From positions 3,725,001 to 3,789,000 of the forward strand of contig JAMKCF010000008.1 in the NCBI GenBank assembly GCA_023634235.1: a stretch of DNA of 64,000 nucleotides, given 5' to 3'. This stretch comes from Pisaster brevispinus (lineage: Eukaryota; Echinodermata; Asteroidea; Forcipulatida; Asteriidae). Below are positions 20,756 through 33,100 of this stretch, one piece after another. Within the stretch, counting starts at the first letter, position 1, and every line of letters begins with the position of its first letter. The notes beneath the pieces are model-generated. The model was not told the origin of the DNA. It did not search any database and saw nothing but the letters and a program-made list of their open reading frames with translations. A program made the translations under genes and the position numbers.

Positions 20756-21339
20756 CACACCCATTTTTCTCAGAATGTGGATGTTGACGTTCTTTAATTT
20801 TGCCCGGAAGGTTGTGGATCATACAATGTCAATTTACACCGTATGAGGAAGTTCTAGGGGCTTTTATTTTTTTCTCCACTCACACGAAGACGCTATCTAT
20901 TGAACAATTAGTACATTACCAAATTAAAAATATCCTTTTCTCTTGAAGCCGCTGTGATTCAACAAGCATACACGAGGCTTCATATTATGTATGTCAGGTT
21001 AAGTCGTATATGATTCCACAAATTAAAGGTGCAACTTCGTAACAAAACGAGGTTTTATATAATATGTCTTCTTTTATGTCCTCTTCGTGAATATTATGTG
21101 GCAACTAAATCGTTTGATGTTTTAGTTTGAATAATTATTATTAATAATTATAATGTTTATGTTTATTTTCTCATTCAAAAAGTAACTGGCATATAGCCCA
21201 CTGATCTCAGTATAATAGAGGTCAGTGGCATAGCCCCGTCAATTGTCTTGGTTTGTTTATGAAGTGCGCCCTCTCTAGATCACATTGATACAGTTTTACA
21301 TGGAGGGAGTTTCGATTTCATTTTCGTTTCCCAAATTTC

Positions 21340-21432
21340 TACCTAGAAATGTCGCTTTTGATGCAAACTATGACGCTGTACGGATTATCTGGCTGTTCAC
21401 CAAAGGCAGGAGAATCACTGGATGTCATAAAG
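21340..21432 (+). CDS. Candidate isolated exon
   Basis: AAATTTCTACCTAG acts as an acceptor or 5' UTR, followed by an ATG frame (MSLLMQTMTLYGLSGCSP...) up to a strong donor, ATAAAG|GTACGT. A second frame is also open through the exon (NVAFDANYDAVRIIWLF), and I cannot choose between them. No family match and no partner exon were found. It could be chance. Confidence 0.2.
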
Positions 21433-21979
21433 GTACGTTTTAGATTGGTATATAGGCAGATTTGTCGGGTTTTTCTATCTGTGTGTGTGTTAGGTTGGCA
21501 TGTTGACGTTAGTTCAGATTCATGTCAATGTAAACATACCGCACCGTTGATCTATCCGTTCCGTTAGGGGCCTATTATGTCATGATGTGTTTGGTCTGCA
21601 TGCGTCCCCACCCCCTGCCCCAACTGACAATTCCTGCAGCATGTTTCTTTCATCCATGATCAGCACCTATCTCAGCTATACAGAATAACATAGTTATAAT
21701 TGCCACCGGTGTGAAACATGATAACTCTTGTTACCGTTCGACATTCGAATGTCAAACGCGTATCACTTCCTGGTTTGGATTCAATGTTGGGCACAAAACC
21801 GTATTGGGACTGTGTTGGGTAAAATGAAGCACGTCCTGGGGTCGATTTCACAAAGCACTAAGACTCATCTGAGATGAGTTTTCAGTATCACCATAGTGAT
21901 TTGTATTGTGACATCACACTTTGCTTAGTAATTAGGAGTGATTTGGAGTTAAGATCAATCTTAACTCTTTGTGAAATCG

Positions 21980-22745
21980 AGCCCAGACCCCATAGGCCTG
22001 GCACCACTACATACAGAATTATAGAAGTAAGAATGTCCCAGGAACACACCCATGGTGATCGTGACCCGGCCGGCCCAAGGGGTTTTAGTAATTTGTTATA
22101 GATCTTTGACGGCCGAACATCCTACCGTACGTTGTTGTGCACTTAATCAATGCATTTATTCCAAATTGTTAACGGTCAGTTTCACATGTCCAGACCCAAT
22201 GGGCAGGGCATCTCTACTTACAGAATCAAAAAGGATTGTCTAAGGAACACACCCCAGGTCATCTTGACCCAGCCCATGTTTTTTTTTTTTTTTTTTTTTT
22301 GGGGGGGGGTATTTCTAATAGACTTAGAAAAATTAAATATTGACGTACACAAAACACGAAATATCCTACCGTACTTTGTTTGTTGTAAACACAATGCACT
22401 TACTCCATTTACTGAATACTGAACGGTCAGTTGCACATGTCTAGACGCATACCCAAAAGGCCGGGCACCGCTACATAAACAATTGAAGAGGATGGTTCAA
22501 GAAACACACCCGTAGTCATCTTGACCCGGCCCATGGGATTTTAGTATTTGTTATAGATTTTTGCAAAAAAATATTATTTTGACGTTCGAACATCCTATTG
22601 GTTTTGTATGCAGTTAAACAATGCACACACCAAAAGTTGAACGGTCAGTTTCATATGTCCAGACCCCATGGACCGGGCACCGCTACACATAAGAGGACGG
22701 TCAGAGGAACACACCCACGATCATCTTGACCCACCTTGACCCACA
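21980..22745. repeat. About four diverged tandem units of roughly 235 bp
   Basis: Each unit carries CAGTTTCACATGTCCAGACC, a GGGCACCGCTACA block, GGAACACACCC and then ATCTTGACCC. These occur near 21985-22080, 22175-22280, 22430-22535 and 22645-22740. An inverted partial copy lies at 24815-24930 (CCGGGTCAAGATGACCATGG, then TCTTGGTCTGGGCATGTG). Confidence 0.75.
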
Positions 22746-23449
22746 TTTGATAGACCTTTGCCCCCCAAAATAGCTTGGTTGCGAAGGCAACAGGCGAATT
22801 ATCATTTCAGGGTGGTTTCCCAATTTGTTCGGTTTCTGAAGAGTGAAATAACCCTGTTTTCATGGCCGCAATACCATTAAACAGAATATATACGTTATAA
22901 ATTCTGTAAAAAATAATAATATAAACTCTTTAAACGTTATGGATAGGTGGGTGAGAGGCTGCATTAAATGCATAAAACTAGTCAACAGGTATGGGTGGGT
23001 TAAACCATTCGTTTCAAATAGGGGTGTTTTTAAAAACTTTTTGTACCATCTTTTGACAGCTCATAACCCATATGATAGTACTCCGATTTCAACATCGACC
23101 ACACATAGTTGAGATGAGACATTGATCTTGTGGTTACCACATTTGCTTGGAAAGTACTTTATACTTTGCAGTGCTACACCGGGCATTTTTCCATTCTTCG
23201 AAATTAACTTGGGCAGCTACATAATATTATAACAAGTGCTCTCCCGCCGCATTTTCAAAAGTTCTCTGGCGATTTTTATGAAACTTGCCGCAAATGTTCA
23301 TTTTACCAAGTTTACCAAAATTTCCGTTAATGACAATTGAAAAAAAAATAATCAGGGGAAATTGTTTGTATTTTTTTGCCCATTTTTTTTCAAAAACATT
23401 TTTTCCCCCATAATTTCAGTTTGATCGCACTGAGCCATGAAAAGACCAG
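22746..23449. other. Intergenic stretch, nothing recognised
   Basis: AT-rich sequence between the 235-bp tandem units and the palindromic repeat cluster. No open frame or repeat of note was identified. Confidence 0.4.
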
Positions 23450-24665
23450 GGCCCAGTTTCATAAAGCATGTAAGCACAAAAACTTGCTAAGCACAGGAAA
23501 ATCTTGTAAGCAAAAACAGGTTACCAACCAACTTTCCATAAAGTTTACATTGTTGCCACTGGTACACCGCTCATTTCTTGCTAAGTAAAGAAAATTGCTT
23601 AGCAGAATTTTCTTCTTAACAGCTTTATTGGGCCCTGGGCCCAATTTCATAAAGCTTCTAATTCTCAGCACAAATTTTTGTTAAGGACAGAAAAATATTG
23701 CCTAGCAGAAACTGGTTACGAGACAAAATTTCATAAAGTTTACATTGTTTTGACTGGTGCCCACTCGATTTTTTGCTTAGCATAGAAATTTGCTAAGCGG
23801 TGTTTTCTGCTTTACAGCTACAAAAACTGGGCCCTGAGCCCAATTTCACGGCTCTGCTTACCGTTAGCAAAGAATTGGCGCTTACGGAAGCAGGAAATTC
23901 CGCGCTTACGTCAAGCGCATTTCACGGGTTAGCAGAGAATTTTTACTTGTGTGCGTGCGTACTCTACGTTACTAGGCATTATTTGCTGACACAGCTAGCA
24001 CAGAAATTCGGCACTTTTACGGTAAGCGGAGAACAGTGATCGTAAGCGCAGAATTTAGGCGTTAAGCAGAGCCATGAAATTGGGCCTGGGTTCAATTTCA
24101 TAAAGCTTTTAAGCAGAGAAACCTGCTTAGAAATTTCTTTGCTAAGCAAACAAATACTTGGGCACCAGTCACAACAATGTAAACTTCAAGGAATTGTGGC
24201 TGGTTACCTGTTTCTGCTAAGCAATATTTTGTGTGCTTAGCAAGTTTGTGTGCTTACGGGCTTTATGAAACTTGGCCCTGGTCAATTGGGGTGTGATGTA
24301 AAGATTAACATTGTTTTGACTGGTGCCCACTCGATTTTTTGCTTAGCATAGAAATTTGCTAGGCGGTGTTTTCTGCTTTACAGCTACAAAAACTGGGCCC
24401 TGAGCCCAATTTCATGGCTCTGCTTACCGTTAGAAAAGAATTGGCGCTTACGGAAGCAGGAAATTCCGCGCTTACGTCAAGCGTATTTCACGGGTTAGCA
24501 GTAAGCTGAGATTGATTGATAACATTGCCCTCGTTGGCCGGTCTATGTTGTGCTCATTAGTTTAAATTGTGTGCGTGCGTACTGCGTACTCTACATTACT
24601 AGGCATTCTTCGCTTACACAGCTAGCACAGAAATTCGGCACTTGCAGAGTAAGCGGAGCCCGGCT
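23450..24665. repeat. Cluster of five palindromic GGGCCCAATTTCATAAAG repeats
   Basis: Copies lie end to end at about 23450-23636, 23636-23835, 23835-24085, 24085-24285 and 24300-24660. Each opens or closes with GGGCCCAATTTCAT or its complement, with AAGCAGAAAC and GCTTAGCA words inside. The segment 23742-23940 is repeated almost identically at 24308-24502, spanning the junction of two copies. The cluster therefore grew partly by local duplication. Confidence 0.8.
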
Positions 24666-25389
24666 CTGTGAACTAGCGAATAATGGCCCCTAAACAAGCA
24701 TAATGTTATGCATAATGTGCTTGTTGTGCGGAGAACTTACTCTCAAATCAACTGTTTTCATTTTGTATCAAGTAAAAGTATTTTCAAAAAACTGCAAGAA
24801 TACTAAAACCCGATAATGGACCGGGTCAAGATGACCATGGGTGTTCCTTGGTTCTCTTGGTCTGGGCATGTGGAAAATTGTTTAAATACAGTTCTATTGG
24901 TTTTGTGCGCAAATGAATGTTAAAAGTAAAAAACAGTAACTGGACATTCGATTGTCGAATATCGAACGTCAAACGAGTATCTGTAGTATCGACTGAAACA
25001 AATCTGAATGAGAGAGAGACGAAATCATTCAATTTTAACAGTTGTAATTCAACCTAAGAGTAGTCAATCTGTAGTATCGACTGAAACGAATCTGAATGAG
25101 AAAAACAAAATCAAGTGTGCACGAAAATAAATGCATTAATTGCAATAAAGAAACCCTAGTTTGAGTGGATTAGCGGGAAATGCGTGAATTAATTTTTTTG
25201 TGAATGTGTACTAATACAATTGAATGAAGTTTTGCTGAAATTGACAGGAAAAGACGCATATTTCAAATAACTCATTGAGTGAAAAGCATTTGTATTTGAA
25301 TCCCTATACTTAATCTCGGCTTGTACTTTTATATTTTTTGTTGATGACTTTTCGATCTCTTTTTAACATTTCCAGGCAGTTGTATTTGT

Positions 25390-25643
25390 GTGATTGAATT
25401 CCGAGCAAGTCCTCTAGTTTGTGCAAACATCTGAAAGATCTTACTCTACTTTCGAGGGTCTCAGAGTGAAGTTGATGGAAAAACAGTCATACTACTTTGA
25501 GGAGCTCACCTGTTAGTGATGAAGCTGTGAGATGAGGCAGAAGTTGATCAAGAGTGGAGACACCTCAGAATAGAACCAGTTGATGGAGAGACATCCCCAG
25601 CGGTGGATGACGGCAAGGTGTGCACCATGTTTTACAGGTAAAA
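25390..25643 (+). pseudogene. Decayed exon-like segment at the outer end of the left arm
   Basis: Counterpart of the better preserved right-arm segment at 45075-45343. It starts after an acceptor-like TTTAACATTTCCAGGCAG and ends at a donor-like TTTTACAG|GTAAAA. In-frame stops and substitutions break the reading. The product family is not recognised. Confidence 0.35.
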
Positions 25644-25861
25644 ATCGTTACCTTCTTTTTTTTTTCTCTTCCGAGAAACATAGATTTTCTCTCTTTAATA
25701 ATTTTTGATCTAAATGTGTATTTGCTATAATATATATTTTTGTTAAGCTTTTTTTTTTTATACTAAATCTTTAACCGTTTTCCAATTAAACTCAGTATTT
25801 CACGTTTAATATAGTTTTTAAGGGCCACCAACAACAGAAATCCATCAATTTTAACACCCGG

Positions 25862-27004
25862 CTGTGCGGCCCCTAAATGTAGCCCGAGCCCTTAATGTCG
25901 CCCGACCTAAATGTAGCCCCAAAGTTGTACCTAAATGTCGCCCGACCTAAATGTAGCCCCAAAATTGTACCTAAATGTCGCCCGACCTAAATGTAGCCCA
26001 AAAGTTGTACCTAAATGTCGCCCGACCTAAATTTAGCCCCAAAATTGTACCTAAATGTCGCCCGACCTAAATGTAGCCCCAAAGGTGTACCTTAATGTCG
26101 CCCGACCTAAATGTAGCCCCAAAGTTGTACCTAAATGTCGCCCGACCTAAATGTAGCCCAAAAGTTGTACCTTAATGTCGCCCGACCTAAATGTAGCCCC
26201 AAAGTTGTACCTAATGTTGCCCCGACCTAAATGTAGCCCCAAAGTTGTACCTTAATGTCGCCCGACCTAAATGTAGCCCCAAAGTTGTACCTAATGTTGC
26301 CCCGACCTTCATCTTACCATGATCTTACAGATACAGGGAAGAGTATTTCAAAGCTTCCGGTCTTGAAACCGCAGAATCGGGAGTGTTCGAGGTGCTGGTG
26401 GGGTGGGTGGGGGGGGGGGGGGTAAACTATGGGGCAAAACACGCGATTGGCTTGTCCTCAGCGGCGTAGCCACGGGGGGGGGGTCTGGGGCCATACCACA
26501 CGCTAACTAAGGAGCACAATAGAGCGTTCTGATTGGTCCGTTTCAGCAAAGGTCGTGCGTTTTAAAGAAGGTAAACCAATTAAAGCGTTATTACTAATAC
26601 ACGCACTGGTGGTACAGGGCGCTAGCCTTGGAGCACAGCCTGGTTTATCGCATGCGGTGCGTGGGATGTTAATACAGCGGCACTCGGTACACTATGTGCG
26701 TAATCGGTGTCGCTAGCGTTAATTGGTGATAATAACAATAGAGGCAAGAGGTATTAGAAAACTAAACAAACTTAAATGTTTTCTCCTGCCCATTTTTCTT
26801 ACTCCACTGATCTGTTTTTGTGTGTGTATCAACTTTATTTTAATGTATCATAAAATAGCCTTTCTTACCCCTTCGCATGGAAACAGCAGTCGTCATGACT
26901 GATAGGTACAACTTTGGGGCTACATTTAGGTCGGGTGACATTTAGGTACAACTTTGGGGCTACATTTAGGTCGGGCGACATTTAGGTACAACTTTGGGGC
27001 TACA
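25862..27004. mobile_element. Foldback-like insertion with inverted 40-bp minisatellite ends (left arm only)
   Basis: The left end (about 25866-26310) is about 11 units of a 40-bp repeat built from two related halves, CCTAAATGTAGCCCCAAAG and CCTAAATGTCGCCCGA. The right end (26908-27004) is just over two units of the same repeat in reverse complement (GTACAACTTTGGGGCTAC, CATTTAGGTCGGG). About 0.6 kb of unique DNA lies between. The right arm lacks it at the equivalent place, so it is an insertion or replacement after arm duplication. No coding capacity was seen. Confidence 0.75.
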
Positions 27005-27104
27005 AGAATCAGTTGTCTGTTCCCTTTTCACAATCTTTACTCGAAAAAAGAATGAATGTATGTTTTAATCAATATTATTTATTCTTGTGTGTACAGGAAT
27101 AGTC

Positions 27105-27182
27105 CTTATTGGTCTCACGGGGAGCTTTGGAATCTTCATCAGGAAAGGAATGCAGCCAGCTGTAGAATGCAACAACAGATGA
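27105..27182 (+). pseudogene. Exon-like open segment conserved in both arms
   Basis: After an acceptor-like ATTCTTGTGTGTACAG, the sequence reads IVLIGLTGSFGIFIRKGMQP and AVECNNR before a stop. The right arm (minus strand, about 43920-44010) keeps the same frame with few changes. No family is recognised. It may be a relic of a captured or element-encoded gene. Confidence 0.3.
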
Positions 27183-27389
27183 GACCCTGACATTCTGCAC
27201 CGGACTGTTCCAAGGATACATACCTGTGCTCTGAAGAATTTTGGGTGCTTTGGATTACAACTCTAGGGCTTAACATTGTGAAGATTTTTTTGTATCGAGA
27301 CACTAGATCTGGATTGCAGTTAATAATTGGATGTTGTTGTGGATACAGAGGATCCAAGTTCTGTGTATTATTATAAGTTTGTATTCTTT

Positions 27390-27423
27390 TATTTATTTAT
27401 ACCTTATTTATTTATTTATGTAT

Positions 27424-27458
<35 letters not shown>

Positions 27459-27465
27459 TTGTAAA
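27390..27465. repeat. TATT microsatellite (left arm)
   Basis: A run of TATT tetranucleotides with a few interruptions. The inverted equivalent in the right arm is the AAAT run at 43500-43600. Confidence 0.9.
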
Positions 27466-27764
27466 TATATAGTAATTGATATGAAATATGCAATAATTTT
27501 TTTATAACAAGACATTGAGTCTGGATTCCATTTGATATTGGATATGTGGTTCTGGCTGTAAAGGATCCAAGTGCTGTGGATTATGTATTAAGTTCTTATT
27601 TATTTATTAGTTGCAAATAATACAGTAATTGATCATGACAAATTTAAGCAAAAATTAAAAAAATAGCGAGTTTTTTTTTTTAAATACGCATGTATGTTCA
27701 CGACAAGTCATATTTTGTTGATTTTTTTTTTATTTAAAGGTTTTGATATTTAAATCAAAGAAAA

Positions 27765-28260
27765 ATAACAATGTAAACGCTTTGAAGTTAAATATAAAAA
27801 TGAAGTTTATTTTCCACAGATATTTCCTCATAAACTTTCGATTTATGTGGAAAAATCTGGTGGAAAAAATTAAATTTTTATTTAAAAGTTTATATAACTT
27901 AATTAAAGGAAACAAAACAGTGTAAACGCTTTAAAATTAAATTAAAAAAATGTATTGCATTTTTCATTACTTTTAGATTTTTGTGGGAAAATCTGGTGAA
28001 AAATGCTAAATTGTTATTTTTGTATTTAAAAGTTTTGATATTTTAATTAAAGAAACAAAATAATGTAAACGCTTTGAAATTAAATATAAAAATGTTTTTT
28101 TATTTACGACTAGATGTTTTCTCATAAACTTTTGATTTCTGTGGAAACATGGAAAATGTTTTTAAATTGTTTTCATTTGAAGCTTTTGTTATTTTAATTA
28201 AAGCAGATAACAAAGCAAACGCTTTGATATTAATTTTTAAAATGTTTTATTAATACTTTT
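27765..28260. repeat. AT-rich tandem repeat, about 145-bp unit (left arm)
   Basis: The words AAACGCTTTGAAATTAAATA, then TTGATTTTTGTGGAAAAATC and TTTTAATTAAAG recur about four times (near 27777, 27925, 28068 and 28217). The same array is inverted in the right arm at 42665-43165. Confidence 0.8.
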
Positions 28261-28636
28261 GTATGAAAATTTTTTAATTAAAGGGGTACACTCACAGCAT
28301 CTTAACTTTCCTAATTGATTTTTGTTAATTTATTCTGTGTCTTACTTGCCACTGTTTATTTAATTAAGAGGACAAAATCATTTAATAAAAACTTTAATTA
28401 CTTCGGGGAAACTTGATCTCCGCTACAAAGGGGAGACGAGTTTTTTTTCAGTGGTGGCAGTTTTAAATAACTAATTTTTGAAAAAGAGGGCGCCCTTCAT
28501 AAACAACAGAGGGCGCCCTTTATGGTCAACAGAGGGCGCTCTTTACACCATATATTTTAAGTATTAACGTGTGTTTATATATACAACACGTGGTTCTAAT
28601 ATTCATCACGGTTGAAAAACAAAGATTTGTTGTGGA

Positions 28637-28720
28637 GCGCCGATGGCCTAGCGGACAGGCTCGCGCACGGAGAGAGCAAGATGGAAGACCTGCATGGGTT
28701 CGAATCCCGGCAAGTCACAA
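28637..28720 (+). mobile_element. tRNA-derived SINE head (left arm)
   Basis: The A-box-like TGGCCTAGCGGACAGGCTCG is followed about 40 bases later by the perfect B-box GGGTTCGAATCCCGG. The acceptor arms do not pair well and the anticodon region is purine-rich, so this is a SINE or tRNA pseudogene rather than a tRNA gene. The mirror copy is at 42190-42275. The tail continues into a TAACATGCAC repeat and purine-rich sequence. Confidence 0.7.
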
Positions 28721-28899
28721 GGTAAGAGGATCTGTATATGGTATATATAATAACATGCACTAACATGCACTAACACGCACTAACAACCACCACGCACGAT
28801 GCACGAGGAGGGACAGGCAAGGACGCAGGAAGGAGAGGGGGATGGACAGAGAGAGAAAGAGAGTAGAGGGGTGGACAAATTTTTTTCAATATCCAATTT

Positions 28900-29105
28900 T
28901 TTTTTACAAAATCAAAAAAATATATGAAAAATCAAACAATTTACGGTCTTTCAGTTTTTTAAAATCGGCTGAAACGCACGCTCGTTAATTATTTTTCATT
29001 TTCAATTTTATTTTTGAAAAAATTGGAAAATTAAAAAATTTACGGTCTTTCATTATTTTAAAATCGGCTGAAACGCACGCTCGTTAATTATTTTTCATTT
29101 TCAAA
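28900..29105. repeat. Duplicated 'AAATCGGCTGAAACGCACGC' block (left arm)
   Basis: AAATCGGCTGAAACGCACGC and the following CTCGTTAATTATTTTTCATT occur twice, about 95 bp apart. The mirror pair lies at 41810-41950. Confidence 0.8.
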
Positions 29106-30179
29106 AAAAAAATATTTAAAAAAGGTCATTTTTGGTGCAAAAAGCTCTTTACATGCTCATAATTACGTTTTAACTGTAGTAGACTACATGTAACACCCAT
29201 TTTGGTCAAAAATACAGTTTTATTTCAATAACAATGTGCAGTTTAATGTATTTAACCTTTTTAAACACAATTTGTAGTCGCTTAACTTCATTTCCATACA
29301 TTTCTACCGTTTTATTACAAACAGAGCTCAAATCCTTCTGATCGAAGGGCCTAAACGTTCTACATTACATTTTATAATAGTAACATATAAGTTTCAACTA
29401 AACAAGTTAAATTAATGATAGCTAAAAGTAAAACACACATTTAAACTTGCAAGTTACAAAATAATGGATTCTTATGATTAACATAAAAATTACAACTTAG
29501 TTCTGGCAAAGAAAAACGTCAACGCAGATTTTCATCAAGTGACAGCTTTATCTATAAGTTAACACAAACACTTGGCAAGATCTCATGTTTAACTCCATGG
29601 TTTTAAGCAAAATGAAGGGGGCGCTCTATTACTCCTATTTCTCCCAAAAATTCAGATAATACATAATACATAATACAGTCTGGTACATAATGTTCTTGCA
29701 TGACTGTGAGTCTGTGTTGTTCATTTGGAGACAGGGCACCAGACAAAAATGGCTACTGACTGAATAATTCTTTAAGGTAAAAGAGCATGAGGAAAACGTC
29801 CTTTTTGATTAATTGTAAAATTTGCACAACAGTGGAGATCAAATTTGTTCCTGACTTTATATCCTACCCTTTATAGCACTCTGAAACCTCAGCAAACTTG
29901 TGTCTACAAGTAACAACATCTTTAAAGCTACGTCAATGCTAAATACATACATTAATCTTACGAACTAGGACATCATAGCTGATCTAATTCAGTTTGTTCT
30001 GAAAAGATGAGATGCTGTAGCAGCTTCTTGTTTCTTTAAAGTAGGACCGTGATCAGTTTTAAAAAAAAGTTTTATGATTACTGATTGGTCTACAGTAAAG
30101 GCCTGTTTACATTATACAAGACATTGTCTGGATACGTTTTTCACTTTTGTTCTTGTCAAAAAACTTCTTGGCATACATA

Positions 30180-33100
30180 CACTGTAAAGCGTAAACACAG
30201 TGGATTATGCATGATGTTTACAAAAGTAACGTGAGGACTAGTAGTGAAGACAATGATGTCTTGTATACGTTGTGTAAACAGGCCCTTTTACAATGTGTAT
30301 TGTTAACGTAACAAGCCTACCTCAATATCCCAAAAGTCCATATGTTATGCAGTTGAGTTTGCTTGATGCAGAGAGCAGATGATGTAGTTGAAATCATGGT
30401 TAAGTCAGAATCCAAGACGCTTTGGTTGAGCTTGTGCATCTCTCATTAGAACTGAGGCGTTTAATTGTCAGATCATCTTGAATGTACTGCAATATAAACC
30501 CAAAGAAGATTATACATAAAATAACCCTAGAAAATGACCAACAAATTGTTATAACTGTCTTTGAGTTGTATGATTATTTAACTAAGCCACATCAGACCTG
30601 TCCTGAATTCAGCAATTCTTACTACAACTTCAACCTCAGGAAACTAAGTGCAAGAATGTAACACGCGAGATGAGGAGGGGGGGGGGCTGATAAGGAGGAA
30701 GACAGATAAATACTGATAGGATCCAAAAGGGCAAGAGGGCATGTAAAGATGGCAGATTCGTAAGATACAGTTTGGATAAATAGGGGAGATGTATATTGGT
30801 GTGAAGGAATTCACAATGTACATGGCACTCTAACAGGGGTAACATGTTGGGGGTAGGAACCTGAGTGACAGCAAACTGAGGTGCATGTTTGAGATTGATA
30901 CAGTACGCACTAGAAGGGGTAACATGCTGGGGGTGGATCCAGAGTGACAGCAAAGAAGGACTTGTGTTTGGATTGATACGGTATTGCACTAAAAGAGGTA
31001 ACATGTTAGGGCATGATCCAGAGTGGTAAGTGGGGTCCAGAGTAGCAAAGTGGGGTGCATGTTTGGAATTCATACAGTGTGGCAGTAGAAGGGGTTTTGT
31101 TGGGGGAGGGCTCGAGTGACAGCAAAATGTTGGTGCTTGCTTAGGATTTAAAAATGGCAACCTTGGTAACATGTTGGGGGAGGATACAGTATGGCACAAA
31201 AAGGGATAACATCTTTGGGGAGAAGCCAAAGTGACAGCAAAGTGGGATGCAAGTTTGGGATTGATATGGCACTAGCTTGAATACAGTTGATGGTGCATGA
31301 GGTTTTAAAGAATCACGGTGGGACTAGTATAGTGAGGGCGATGATGTCCTGTATGTGTTGTGTAAACAGGCCCTTTTACAATGAGTATTGTGTACATAGC
31401 CTACCTCAATATCCCAGAATTCTTTAAGTTATGTAGTTGAGGTTGCTTGATGCAGAGAGCAGATGATGTGGTTGAAATCATGGTTAAGATTGAAGCCAAG
31501 TGTTCTCTTCAGTCGAGCTTGTGCATCTCTCATTCGAAATGAAGCATTTAATTGTCAGGTCATCTTGAATGTACTGCAATATAAACCCAAAGAAGATAAT
31601 ACATCAAATGTCTCCAGCCAAGGAACAACAATTGTTTATAACTGTCTTCTGTGTAATGAATATTTAAAACCACATCGGGTACATCCTGAATTCAGCAATT
31701 CTATCTAAAACTTCAACCTCAGGAAACTAAGTGCAAGAGTGTGAGATGCGAGATGGGGGGGGGGGGCTGATAAGGAGGAAAACAGATAAGGATCCAGCGG
31801 GGTAAGAGGGCAAGTCAAGATGGCAGATTTATAAGATACAGTTTGAATAAATGGGGGAGATGTTTATTGGTGTGAAGGGATAGACAATGTATATGGCACA
31901 ATAAAAGGGGTAACATGTTGGGGAGGATCAGAGTGACGGCAAAGTGGGATGCATGTTTGGGATTGATACAGTATGGCACAGAAAGAGGTAACATGTTGGG
32001 GGAGGAGCCAAAGTGATAGCAAATGGGGATGCATAAATGGGGTTGATACATTATTGTACTACAACGGGTAACATGTTGGGGGAGGAGCCAAAGTGATAGC
32101 AAAGTGGGATGCAAGTTTGGAGTTGATACAGTATGGCACAGAAAGAGGTAACATGTTGGGGGAGGAGCTAAAGTGACAGCAAAAGGGGATGCATAATTGA
32201 GATTGATACATTATGGTACTACAAGGGGTAACGTGTTGGGGGAGGATCCAGTGACAGCAAAAGTGGGATGCAAGTTTGGAATTTATACAGTATGGCACAG
32301 AAAGAGGTAACATGTTGGGGGAGGAGCCAAAGTGACAGCAAAAGGGGATGCATGTTTGGGATTGATACAGTATGGCACAAAAAGGGGTAAATGTTCGGGG
32401 AGGAGCCAGAGTGACAGCAAAGGGGGTGCGTGTTTGGGATTGATATGGTATGGCACTAGAAGGAGTAAGATGTTGATGGAGGATACAGAGTGGCAGCAAA
32501 GTTGGACGGGACTTTGGGATTGACACACTACAGCACTATAAAAGGGGTAATATGTTGGGGGAGGATCCAGAGTTACAGCAAAGTGGGATGCATGTTTGGG
32601 ATTTATACAGTATAGCATAAAAAGAAGGGGTTACATGCTGGGGGAGGAGCTGGAGTGACAGCAAAGTAGGATGCATGTTTGGGATTTTTTACGGTATTAC
32701 ACAAAAAGGGGTTACAAGCTGGGGGAAGTGCTGGAGTGACAGCATTGTACTACAAGGGGTAACATGTTGGGGGAGGACAGCAGTGACAGCAAAGTGGGAT
32801 GCAAGTTTGGAATTTATACAGTATGGCACAGAAAGAGGTAACATGTTGGGGGAGGAGCCAGTGACAGCAAAGTGGGATGCAAGTTTGGAGTTGATACAGT
32901 ATGGCACAGAAAGAGGTAACATGTTGGGGGAGGAGCTAAAGTGACAGCAAAAGGGGATACTTAATTGAGATTGATACATTATGGTACTACAAGGGGTAAC
33001 ATGTTGGGGAGGATCCTGTGACAGCAAAGTGGGATGCAAGTTTGGAATTTATACAGTATGGCACAGAAAGAGGTAGCATGTTGGGGGAGGAGCCTAAGTG

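Noticed and set aside
25866..26310. CRISPR-like array
   Set aside because: Regular 40-bp units, but without unique spacers; both halves of each unit repeat, and the genome is eukaryotic.
28637..28720. tRNA gene
   Set aside because: Good A and B boxes, but the acceptor and anticodon arms do not pair and the copy is duplicated within a repeat, so it is called a SINE head.
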